Origin: Limnephilus marmoratus
Lineage: Eukaryota; Arthropoda; Insecta; Trichoptera; Limnephilidae
DNA: 64,000 bases
NCBI GenBank assembly: GCA_917880885.1
Contig: OU862934.1
Location: 34,084,734 to 34,148,733 of the forward strand
Reading direction: 5' to 3'
In this document: positions 1-9,004 of the stretch, one piece after another
How the letters are laid out: each line of letters begins with the position of its first letter
Numbering within the stretch: the stretch's first letter is position 1
The notes under the pieces: model-generated
Told to the model about the DNA's origin: nothing
The model's database searches: none
What the model saw: the letters and a program-made list of their open reading frames with translations, nothing else
Made by a program: the position numbers and the translations under genes

Positions 1-49
1 GAGACTTTGATAGATATTAAATGTTCTTCTTCGTTACAACAAAAATTTA

Positions 50-316
50 ATTCAGAAAAAAACTAATCTGGATGAGTTTTGGATTGGACTTAAAAACGAA
101 TATCCAGAAGTCGTCGAGAAGGCTATCATAGTTTTGTTACCGTTTGTGACCACTTATCGGTATGAAAGTGGTTTTTCGGCTTACGCTTACACAAAAAACA
201 AATACAGAAACAGACTGGATGCAGCTCCAGATCTTCGTATTCAGCTGTCTGACATAAAGCCTGATTTCAATGCTATTTTAACAAAAAATGTAAAAAGATA
301 TCACTCTTCGCGTTAA
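50..316 (+). pseudogene. hAT-family transposase, C-terminal remnant
   Basis: The frame is open from just after an in-frame TAA at 47 to the stop at 314-316. It reads like the extreme C-terminal dimerisation region of a ZBED/hAT-type transposase: a FW..L..EYPE segment, then a LLPF.TTY.CE-like motif (here LLPFVTTYRYESGFSA), then KYRNRLD and a DLR..LS.I.P tail. In hAT proteins this region mediates dimerisation and completes the RNase H-like fold. No N-terminus, BED finger or catalytic Asp/Glu is present in the window, and a frameshift near position 47 separates it from upstream sequence. It is a dead 3' fragment or the end of an element that starts outside the window. The family is clear from the motif; the subfamily is not. 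Confidence 0.7.
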
Positions 317-457
317 AGTAAGTTTTACACAAAATTTTTGATCTTTCTTTTCAAGGTAAACATGAAAGTATTCAAACTACAAGTTGATCTTTTTCTTATA
401 AAAATAGGGTTCCGCCTAGAAAAGTATGATCGATAAGGGTTCCGGGGCGAAAAAAAA

Positions 458-844
458 TTGGGAAACGCTGGTCTATATGATTGGTACCCCATGCCTACAA
501 GCGTTCATAAAATTCTAATACATGGTGCCTCAGTAATGAAATTCTTTTTACTTCCAATAGGACAACTTAGCGAAGATGTACAAGAATCGAGGCATAAAGA
601 GATAAGATACTACCGAGAACACCATTGCCGAAAAGTTTCCAGAACACGCACGAATCAAGATATATTAAATAATTTGTTAATTTCATCAGACCCCGTAATT
701 TCTTCTATTCGACCACTTCCTAAAAAAAAATGTTCTGTGTTACCTAAGGAAGTTTTAAGTTTACTAAGAATTCCGTCCAATGATTCTGGAAATTTGAGTG
801 ATGAATTAGACTCCGATGACAACGGAGACACCTTTAGCACTTAG
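458..844 (+). CDS. Repeat-associated protein C-terminal fragment, function unknown
   Basis: An open frame of about 128 codons with no convincing start: upstream it is open to a TAA near 434, and the first ATG codons lie inside the sequence. Visible features are WYPMP..VHK.LIHGA, then LLPIGQLSEDVQESR, then a basic RKVSRTRTNQDIL stretch, NLLISSDP and an acidic Ser/Asp tail. This combination resembles C-terminal pieces of proteins that recur in many copies in arthropod genomes, so I read it as part of a mobile element rather than a host gene. I do not know its biochemical role. It follows the hAT remnant on the same strand but shares no obvious boundary with it. Confidence 0.4.
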   Translation: MGNAGLYDWYPMPTSVHKILIHGASVMKFFLLPIGQLSEDVQESRHKEIRYYREHHCRKVSRTRTNQDILNNLLISSDPVISSIRPLPKKKCSVLPKEVLSLLRIPSNDSGNLSDELDSDDNGDTFST

Positions 845-1138
845 GTTTTTTTTTTTACCATTTTTCTATTAAAATATGTGTATAACTAATTATTGCCCGT
901 CTTTTTGCGTTCATGGTTGTGAATTATAATATGTAAAATTAAAAATTAATATGTTTTATTTTCCTTAATATATTTGTTTATCTTCAAAATGTATTATTTT
1001 GTTGTTGTAAATTACTACGCAAGAGTAAATTAATAATGTTTACTTCAAAATGGTTATAATTTATTTATAAGATAAAAAAAAAAAAAATTGCACTAATATT
1101 TAGTCGGCAAACAATTAATTCGTGTTTTTTCTTCATTC
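845..1138. other. AT-rich non-coding DNA to the left of the 28S fragment
   Basis: AT-rich sequence with A and T runs. I see no gene. It ends abruptly at a GC-rich boundary (about 1134-1140) where 28S rRNA sequence starts in mid-molecule. Confidence 0.6.
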
Positions 1139-1256
1139 CGCCCACTGTGCGCCGCATTCCCGAGGCGTTTCGAGAAAGCCCCCGTGCGATTATCGAGACG
1201 CACTGAGAGCGTACACGCTGGGACCCGAAAGATGGTGAACTATGCCTGGTCAGGTC

Positions 1257-1290
<34 letters not shown>

Positions 1291-1704
1291 GATTCTGACG
1301 TGCAAATCGATCGTCCGAACTGGGTATAGGGGCGAAAGACTAATCGAACTATCTAATAGCTGGTTCCATCCGAAGTTTCCCTCAGGATAGCTGGCGCTCG
1401 AGAAACATGACGGTTTTCGGACCGCCATTCGCACAGTCTCATCCGGTAAAGCGAATGATTAGAGGCATTGGGGCCGAAATGGCCTCAACCTATTCTCAAA
1501 CTTTAAATGGGTGAGATCTCCTTCTTGCTCGAAGATGAAGTAGGAGCTCGGATGGGAGTGCCAAGTGGGCCAATTTTGGTAAGCAGAACTGGCGCTGTGG
1601 GATGAACCAAACGTCGAGTTAAGGCGCCCAATGAACGCTCATCGGATACCATAAAAGGCGTTGGTCGCTCAGGACAGCAGGACGGTGGCCATGGAAGTCG
1701 GAAT

Positions 1705-1742
<38 letters not shown>

Positions 1743-2743
1743 CCAGCCCTGAAAATGGATGGCGCTGTAGCGTTCAGCCTATACTCGACCGTTGCAGGCA
1801 AGCGGGGCGTTCGTGCGGCTCCGGCCGTGCGATCGTTTTGAAGCCGCAACGAGTAGGATGGCCGCGGCGGTGTGCGCAGAAGGGTCTGGGCGTGAGCCCG
1901 CCTGGAGCCTCCGTCGGCGCAGATCTTGGTGGTAGTAGCAAATACTCAAGCGAGGTCCTTGAGGGCTGATGTGGAGAAGGGTTTCGCGTTAACAGCCGTT
2001 GCACGCGAGTTAGTCGATCCTAAGCCCTAGGAGAAATCCGATGTTGATGATGGTGTAAAGTTATACAGTCTTTTTGAATGTTTTCTTAAAAGTACACCCG
2101 TCGGGCGAAAGGGAATCCGGTTGCAGTTCCGGAACCCGGCTGCGGAACCGTCTTAAAAATCGTTCCCTCGCAAGAGAGTTCGTCGGGGTAACCCAAAGTG
2201 GCCTGAAGACGCCGACGGGAGATCCGGAGAGAGTTATCTTTTCTGCCTGAGCGTTCGAGCGCCCTGGAATCCCATAGCGGGGAGATAGGGCTCGGGACGC
2301 GAAGAGCATCGCCGATGCGGCGGTGTCCGGATCGGCCCCTCGGACCTTGAAAATTCAGGTGAGGGATACGCGGAGATGTCGCGCCGGCTCGTACCCATAT
2401 CCGCAGCAGGTCTCCAAGGTGAAGAGCCTCTAGCCGATAGAATAATGTAGGTAAGGGAAGTCGGCAAGTTGGATCCGTAACTTCGGGATAAGGATTGGCT
2501 CTGAGGGCCGTGGCGTGTCGGGCCTGGTTGGGAAGAGGTCATCGGCCGAGACGTGGAAGCCGGGCGGGGTCTCCCCGCGTGGTGCCCTCGCGGGTGCCGC
2601 GCGGGTGTGGATCTCCGTCACCCGGCGCCTCGCCTTGGCCTCCCCTCAGATCTTCCTCGCTGTGTGGTGCCGGCGTGTTCGCGCACGCTCGGTTACCTGT
2701 ACGGCCGCCGGACGACGGTCAACTCAGAACTGGCACGGACAAG

Positions 2744-2777
<34 letters not shown>

Positions 2778-2801
2778 CGATGGCCCTCGCGGGTGTTGAC
2801 G

Positions 2802-2835
<34 letters not shown>

Positions 2836-2852
2836 TGTGAAGAAATTCAATT

Positions 2853-2890
<38 letters not shown>
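1139..2890 (+). rRNA. 28S rRNA, 5'-truncated, ending at the R2 insertion site
   Basis: Core 28S blocks are recognisable in order: GGGACCCGAAAGATGGTGAA, the GGTCAGGTCGAAGTCAGGGG block, CTAATCGAACTATCTAATAG, a GGCCGAAATGGCC block, and finally GGCGGGAGTAACTATGACTC. The gene starts in mid-molecule near 1139, so the 5' part with its early expansion segments is missing. It stops at CTCTCTT at the R2 cleavage site. An AT-rich loop at about 2041-2095, between AAATCCGATGTTGATG and CACCCGTCGGGCGAAAG, lies where many insects process the hidden break in D7a. That assignment is by position only. This is the only long 28S segment in the window and supplies the left edge of the R2 array. Confidence 0.93.
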
Positions 2891-2892
2891 TT

Positions 2893-2969
2893 GGGTCTCG
2901 ACGTGCAACCACCTCCTCGTGGTGAGACCTGGATAGCGACACCTCGGTGTCGTGAACCAAGAGTTGCAC
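2893..2969 (+). ncRNA. HDV-like self-cleaving ribozyme at the R2-1 5' end
   Basis: All parts of the nested double pseudoknot can be paired by eye. P1 is 2894-2899 (GGTCTC) with 2924-2929 (GAGACC). P2 is 2903-2909 (GTGCAAC) with 2963-2969 (GTTGCAC). P3 is CAC/GTG closing a CTCCTC loop (2910-2921), as in HDV. P4 is GCGACACC with GGTGTCGT. The J4/2 strand follows with the segment expected to hold the catalytic cytosine. In known R2 elements this ribozyme frees the element RNA from the 28S co-transcript by cutting just before the first G. Here that leaves only two T residues between 28S and the cut. Confidence 0.88.
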
Positions 2970-2972
2970 AGC

Positions 2973-3236
2973 GCTCTATTCGGATTAGAGAATAAACTTT
3001 CCGCAACGCACTTGAATAATATTGATCAAGGCAAATACTCTAATCGGATTAGAGAATAAACTTTCCGCCTTGTATAACGTTGATCAAGGGACCCCTAAGG
3101 TTCCGGGCGTCGCCACCGCCGCGCTTAGGGCCAACAGCCGAGCCCAACTTAGTGGGAGGGGTCAAAATAAATGGGACTAGGCTCCACGGGGGAATGTGGG
3201 CGGTGCCAACCGCTTACATGGCCCCCACAAGTAATT
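2973..3236 (+). promoter_or_regulatory. R2-1 5'UTR with a 64-bp tandem duplication and structured leader
   Basis: Two copies of a unit begin at 2973 and 3037, each with a near-palindrome CTCTA(T/A)TCGGATTAGAG followed by AATAAACTTTCCGC and a TTGATCAAGG element. The TTGATCAAGG-ACCCC-AAGGT block and the following GGCCAACAGCC block recur before the start codons of R2-2, R2-3 and a relic at 43342-43449. In Bombyx R2 a structured RNA region just upstream of and around the start codon is bound by the R2 protein. By position and conservation this block is a candidate for the same role. Confidence 0.5.
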
Positions 3237-3241
3237 CAAGC

Positions 3242-6200
3242 ATGAGACGACACACCAGCCTCGGACAAAACCAAGGAGGGTCCAACGACCCTCCTTCGTG
3301 CTTGAATCCGCCGGAGAGGGGGGGCGCACCGACCCCCCCCTGTCCTCCGACGGCTCGAACCGACCAACCACCGATGAATCCGAGGGAGCACAAATGCTTA
3401 TATTGTCCGCGGACGTTTACGACGGCCAGCGGGTTGGGTGTCCATATGAATAGGACCCACCCAGTTGAGCACAACGCAAAGATAAACGTCCAGCGGACAA
3501 AGAAGCGCATTACCGATGAGGAAATAGGGATATGGGCGAGCCTCGAAGCCAGGCTTATTAGTGAGGGGTTTAAGGGCTTCATCAATCTGGAAATGGTTAA
3601 ACAACGTGGGGACCTGGGCAGAACGGCCGAATCAATTAAATCATTAAGAAGGAGAGCAGATTACGGTGCGAAGCTCGCAGCCATTCTCGAGCAAATGGCT
3701 GAGCTCCACCCACCCACCGAAGGCGCCGAGGCCTCAGAAGCGACCGTGGTCGTAGAAGTGATCGAAGATGCTCAGGCAACGGAAATCTCCGAAGCGGCCG
3801 CGGATGCAGAAGAGGCCGAGGTCGCTGCGACCAGATCAAACCCGCAAACCCCAATATCTCCTCCGGCGGCGACCCCAATAACTGAGGCGCCGATAATGCC
3901 CATCCCCGCCTCAGTCAGAGGCTTCGAGTACCGGGAGCTCGAGGAATGGGCGCGGGCAGAAGCTCGCTATATCCAGTCAGGCGGACCCATGAATACCATT
4001 AACAAGATTCTTGTCGATAAACTTCCCTGGCTGGCACGCACCACGGTAGATGTGAGACGGTTGCGTGTCAGCCCTATTTATCAGAGGGCCAGGGAACGGT
4101 TTTTAGAAGAAGGCAGGGGTCTTAGGGGACATCTCATGACGACGCCACCGTTACCAGATAGACGGAACGACGTGTCACACTACCTGGATGCGCTTAGGGC
4201 CGACTTGGCGGCCCTTCAAGGATTTAGGAGCGATTTGCTTCTGGCCTTGATAGACAGAGTGCTTGAGGGGGGTGAATTTGAACCAGGGTTCACGGATTGG
4301 TTCCTAGAAGTATTCCCCCCCCAACGCGGAGGCCCGCTAACCGGCCAGAAGTGCATAATGTGCCACAACGCAGCAGTAAGAGGGAGAGGAAGTTGGAGCG
4401 AAGGCGGCAATACCTTCGGGCCCAGAACCGATAGAGTAAGGATCCCGGATCCATCGCCAGAGAAATACTCGAGGGCAGGTCCTCAGATGTCAGTAATATG
4501 CCGAAGTTGGAGGCCTTTGTGGAGGCCTGGGGGCCCATTATTGGTGAACCCAGCCTTCCATTTAGGGAGCCCCAGCCGACGGTACCCGTTCGGGACTCTC
4601 TGGCAAATTTAATGGCAAAACCTATTAGCGCAGATGAAGCGTACCAGGCGCGTGTCTGCGTAGCCACGGCAGCTGGGCCCGATGGGGTTACTGCCCGGCA
4701 GTGGGGGAAGACTCCGCACTGCATCACTTCGGCTGTTCTCAACCTCTTATTGCTGATTGGAAAACCACCGAAGTGTCTGACGAGCGCTCGGACGGTGTTC
4801 TTGGCTAAGACCAAGGACCCTAGCCCGCATCCGGTGGAATACAGACCGATAACGATTCAATCGGTCATTTTAAGGCATTTTCACAAGGTGTTGGCGAAGC
4901 GCTTAGGCCGGGCTAACGTCATAGACCCCCGGCAGAGGGCTTTTCGAAACGCGGACGGCGTGGCGGATAATGTTTATATTATGCAAACGATGCTCTGGTC
5001 GTCGAAAAATCAAACGAAGAGCCTCTTCATGGGGGTCTTAGACGTTGCCAAGGCCTTCGACTCGGTCTCGCATGAGGCATTACTGGCGGCCCTCGTACAA
5101 ATCGGATGTCCAAGCTCCTTTGTCGACTATATTAAGGAACTGTACGAGGGGGCGACAACAACGCTAGAAGTCGGAGGCGTACGGTCTGGGCGCTTACCCG
5201 TCCGGCGCGGCGTTAGACAAGGTGACCCTCTGTCGCCTATACTTTTCAATCTTGTTATCGACATCGCTCTGCGAAGTATCCCCAACCACATTGGGTTTCG
5301 AATGGGCGGCCAGTCGACCAACGCGCTGGCCTTCGCAGACGATGTCGTTCTGCTGGCGACGACGGAGGCGGGCTTACAGGAAGCCCTCCAGGCATTTGAA
5401 AGAGCCCTAGCGAAGCGTGGATTGGTTCTAAACCCCACCAAAAGTTTGACGGTCTCCCTGGTGGCTTCGGGGAGAGAAAAGCGGACAAAGTCGGTCGAGG
5501 GCAAGTTCACCGTAGGTGGACACCTTCTTCCTTCGGCGTCCGTAATATCGACTTGGAAATACCTGGGTCTCACGTTCGGGCTTGGTGGGGTCACCGGCAC
5601 CGATAAGGTCGCGACGGTTTTAGCCGAAAGGTTAAAAAGAATAACCAGTGGTCCGTTGAAACCACAACAGAGGCTCCGCATTTTGGTGACATACCTGCTG
5701 CCGGCCCTAACTCATGGGCTGGTATTTGGGCGTGTCACCGCGGACCTGTTGAAGCGTCTGGATAGGCAGAACCGAGCGGCCTTACGCCGGTGGCTAGACC
5801 TTCCTAGAGATACGTCGCTGGGCTACTTCCACGCCCCTACGAAGGAGGGCGGGTTGGGTGTACCGTGTCTCTCGTATAGTATACCTGTCCTTCGGGCAGC
5901 AAGAATAGAAAACCTTCGACGGTCTGGATTGGCGCTGGGCCAGCTCTGCTGGCGGACTGAATTTATTCAGAACCAGCTCGGCTGGTGCCAGCGCCGGTTT
6001 AGGGCGTTGGGGGTAAGTAACGCCCAGGAAATTAAAAGCCACTTTACACGGGCCTTACATGAGAGTTGCGATGGTAAGGAGTTGAGCGAAAGCCGAGGTT
6101 GCCAATATTCAACTGATTGGATATTGGCAAACTCTAATGGCATCCCACCTGCGGACTACCGCAATTACCATAGGGTCCATATAAACGCATTGCCGACCCG

Positions 6201-6846
6201 CGTGAGGACCTCACGTGGGAGGAGAGTGAGGAACGATGAAGAGGGGGGTGGTAATTGCACTTCAGGGGTGTACTGCCGGGCCGGTTGCAGGAATGTAACA
6301 GAAACGGCGGCGCATGCCCTGCAGAACTGCCCCCGGACTCACGGGGGTCGGATACTCCGACACAATGCGGTGTGCAATGCCCTGGGCGGCGCCCTAAAGG
6401 ACAGAGGATGGAGTGTGATTAGAGAGGCACGGTTCGCCACGAGAGATGGCAACCTGCAGCCCGATATAACAGCCAGTAAGGGCGACAACGCAATTATATT
6501 GGACGCGCAGGTTGTGTCAGCGACACAAGGCCTGGGACGCGCGAACAGAGCAAAGATTGGGAAGTATAGAGCAACGGAGTTAAAACAGAAAGTCGCGGAA
6601 AAGCACCAAACAGACCCAAGCAAGGTCCAGGTGCTTGCCGCGACAATCTCATGGAGAGGAATATGGTGCCCCGAGAGTGCTAAGAGCCTGCTCGAGCTTG
6701 GCATCTTCCGGGGTACGTTAAGAGGTATCACGACTAGGGTGCTCTGGGGTTCATTTATGAATTTCAGATCATTCTGTCGTGATACGACCAGGTCTAGTAC
6801 CTATCGATGGTTAAGTGCGAGCCGTCGGCGGACAGGGATAGGCTGA
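3242..6846 (+). pseudogene. R2-1 polyprotein (C2H2-Myb-RT-RLE), frameshifted
   Basis: The start is taken as ATG 3242 because the CAAGCATG context and a downstream CCTCGGAC motif match R2-3. The first frame (to 4612) encodes one C2H2 finger (CLYC...H....H, about 3392-3457) and two Myb-like segments. After a frameshift in the C-run at 4315-4322 the second frame (open through 4498 to 6846) encodes the RT: RPITIQS, LDVAKAFDS (motif A), GVRQGDPLSP (motif B), AFADD (motif C). It also encodes a thumb segment, a CCHC knuckle (CRAGC...H....C) and the endonuclease with QPD, LDAQVV and a downstream Lys. All catalytic residues are present. A related fragment at 48000 has nine Cs where this copy has eight, so one missing base separates the halves. 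It may be a real mutation or a homopolymer sequencing error. Confidence 0.9.
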
Positions 6847-7080
6847 AAACGAGCCCCCCTCCGCCGGCGAATCCTCGCACCTTTGTTTGTTTCATTTTTG
6901 AATTAGTAAGTAAAATAAATGTAAATGTAAATGTAGAGTCAAAAATCGCGTTTATACGTCCCCCACGCCCGAGGAGACGTATAGATTAAATTCACTTGTC
7001 AAAATTATTGTTTAAACATCTCGCAAAATTTTGTTTGGTAAAGTAAAATCGTGCTGTTTTCGGGTAGATCGTATCATTTC
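6847..7080 (+). promoter_or_regulatory. R2-1 3'UTR
   Basis: It begins with GAAAACGAGCCCC right after the stop, as do R2-3 (from 22908) and R2-4 (from 26596). It ends with a CGGGTAGAT motif a few bases before 28S TAGCC. In R2 the 3'UTR RNA is what the protein recognises to start target-primed reverse transcription. Conservation among three copies that differ widely elsewhere fits that role. Confidence 0.7.
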
Positions 7081-7138
<58 letters not shown>

Positions 7139-7139
7139 A

Positions 7140-7170
<31 letters not shown>

Positions 7171-7203
7171 TGCCAAGGGAACGGGCTTGGGAGAATCAGC
7201 GGA

Positions 7204-7235
<32 letters not shown>

Positions 7236-7405
7236 TGGTATTGTAAGGTGACATGAGGGGTGCAGAATAAGTGGGAGGCGGGAGCAATTCCTCCAAACGT
7301 GAAATACCACTACTTTCATCGTTTCGTTACTTACTCAGTTGGGCGGAGAACGTCCGACTGTCTAATTAAAACAAAACATTGCGATGGCCCTCGCGGGTGT
7401 TGACG

Positions 7406-7439
<34 letters not shown>

Positions 7440-7456
7440 TGTGAAGAAATTCAATT

Positions 7457-7496
<40 letters not shown>
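7081..7496 (+). rRNA. Chimeric 28S mini-unit 1
   Basis: Starts at TAGCCAAATG (first base after the R2 site), runs through the R1 site (TGTCCCTATCTACT) to about 7351, then jumps back to CCGACTGTCTAATTAAAAC, which lies about 143 bp upstream of the R2 site in 1139-2890, and ends at CTCTCTTAA. The whole rest of an rDNA unit is missing. It cannot give a functional rRNA but contains complete R2 and R1 targets. The junction sequence CGGAGAACGTCCGACTG is shared by four more units in this window. Confidence 0.92.
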
Positions 7497-7510
7497 TTGG
7501 GTTAAACTCT

Positions 7511-7587
7511 GGGGTTCGAATGCAACCACCTCCTCGTGGTGAATCCTGGGTAGCGGGGCTTCGGCGACCGCTAGCTAAGAGTTGCAA
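7511..7587 (+). ncRNA. HDV-like ribozyme of R2-2
   Basis: P1 GGGTTC pairs with GAATCC (one G-U), P2 TGCAAC with GTTGCA, the CAC-CTCCTC-GTG P3 loop is unchanged, and P4 is GCGG...CCGC around GGCTTCGGCG. Stem sequences differ from R2-1 but pairing is kept, which supports the fold. The predicted cut before G7511 would leave 14 extra non-28S bases on the upstream product. Confidence 0.85.
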
Positions 7588-9004
7588 CATAAAACCCCAT
7601 ATGGCGGTCTCACAACCGCAAGTCAAACAGGAGCCAGCCGGCTTGGGTGGCAGAAGGTAACCCGTCGGAAGCTTTCCCCGGTAGGGGTCTGTCTTTCCAG
7701 GATCGCGCTTTCCCCTGAGGGGGATTGTCTTTCCAATAGAGCGGTAACATCTTTTCCGAGAACAAATCCTGTCCCTGGCCTAAGACTGAGTACGATGGGT
7801 TGTCCATGCAAAAGCATGTCCAGGCGTATGGCAACCTAGTGAGGTGAGAATCAGATTGTAGTTTCCTTGGTGACTCGGCGACTAGAACCTGATTTTCTCC
7901 ATGACCAGCAACGCATCCTGAGTGCCGGGATATAAAAACTAGCACAACCAATATTCTCTATGGGCGAACAGCGTAGGGGCGGCGCAGGACCGATCTCCCT
8001 CCTTCCGGATAGAAGTTTAAAGCGGGGAGACCGATCCTAGAGTTAACTCTTGTTCGTCAAGTCAAACAGGCGCCGGCATGGCGAGAGACGGCTGAACTCC
8101 ATTACTCATACGGTTATCCAGCCAAGCACCCCGTGCAATACGCAAAATTGCGCTTTCTCGCAATAGCTCTGCGGCACCCGTGCTATGAGTGGAGGAAGAC
8201 AAATTTACCTGTCTAATGGCGTGCGTCCCATGGCAACCTGGCGCGAGACGGCGAGGCTCGCGCAGGGTGCCCACCTTGGTGGGGGCACTCGGGGTTTTCA
8301 ATCTTTTGCTTAATGTACTTTACCCAGGTTGCAAGCCAGATAGGAGCCGGCCGGCAGGGACCGCAGAAAGCGTTCTACCGTGTCCCGGTAGAGCGCCCAG
8401 GACAAATCCTTATCTGACCACATGACCGACTCGACGGTATGGCCCGAAATACTAGCGAGCCCGGCCGCCCGAAATCACCCGGGCGTGAAATAGGCGATAA
8501 ATACGAGTTCGTGAAACAAAAGATCGCTATCAGATATCCTGAGGTATGCAGGATTTAATCTTTTCAAATGTCAAGCTTCCGGAGCCGCATACGCGTGAGC
8601 GTATGCGGCTCCTTTTTTTATGAAAAATTTCTAGAATCACTCTTTGGCTAAACTCCCCGGTTTTCAAATTAACTTCGCACGCGATCGCGCTCAAATCAAC
8701 CGGGGGGGCTTAACTTGGCTTTCTCACATACACTAAATCCTAGGATCGACTCGGCTGTGACACCAGCACACAGCATAATAAAAAGCTGCCTTGTATAACT
8801 TGGTCAAGGTGTCCCCAAGGTAAAAGTGTCCCTAATAGCGACACCGGAGCCAAGGCCGAGCAACTCCCTCGCCGGGGGGACATTAAATCATGTTGCAGGT
8901 TATCGGGGGGTGCGGACGTTGTCAAGCGTTTGCATGTCCCCCAAACTAAAGTACAAATATGAACAGAATAAACCAAGCCTCGGACCGCTTTCTGGGGGAC
9001 TCCA
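7588..9004 (+). promoter_or_regulatory. R2-2 long structured 5'UTR
   Basis: GC-rich, no credible reading frame, many self-complementary stretches. It is clearly homologous to the R2-3 5'UTR (13209-13620 and 19575-19930), including AAGGTAACCCGTCGGAAGC and the block around 8460-8612. The segment 8783-8870 carries the TTG-TCAAGG-CCCCAAGGT element common to all R2 leaders here. Function is inferred: R2 leaders bind protein and allow internal initiation after ribozyme cleavage. Confidence 0.6.
8581..8612 (+). ncRNA. Conserved 14-bp hairpin with GNRA loop
   Basis: GGAGCCGCATACGC, loop GTGA, GCGTATGCGGCTCC: a perfect 14-bp stem with a GNRA tetraloop followed by a T-run. The equivalent in R2-3 (19739-19772) keeps the stem with compensating changes and has another GNRA loop, GGAA. 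Confidence 0.75.

Larger units (their letters stand above)
2891..7080 (+). mobile_element. R2-1, full-length R2 retrotransposon with one frameshift
   Basis: The element is bounded by 28S CTCTCTT on the left and TAGCCAAATG on the right, the exact R2 target. In order it has an HDV-like ribozyme (2893-2969), a short 5'UTR, a split R2 open frame (3242-6846) and a 3'UTR ending in the motif CTCGCAAAATTTTGTTTGG shared with R2-3 and R2-4. Four bases of the target (AAGG) are missing at the 5' junction, a common outcome for R2. The coding sequence is GC-rich. It belongs to the same protein lineage as R2-3 and R2-4 and is clearly different from R2-2/R2-5. Confidence 0.95.

Noticed and set aside
1503..2799. 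Several frames of 60-100 codons on both strands
   Set aside because: They lie wholly within 28S rRNA sequence.
7031..7246. Frame of 71 codons recurring after R2 3' ends (also 23039-23278)
   Set aside because: It runs from R2 3'UTR into 28S; the recurring protein is translated rRNA.
8613..8620. Intrinsic terminator (hairpin plus T-run)
   Set aside because: Rho-independent termination does not apply to a Pol I read-through transcript in an animal; kept as a conserved RNA hairpin.
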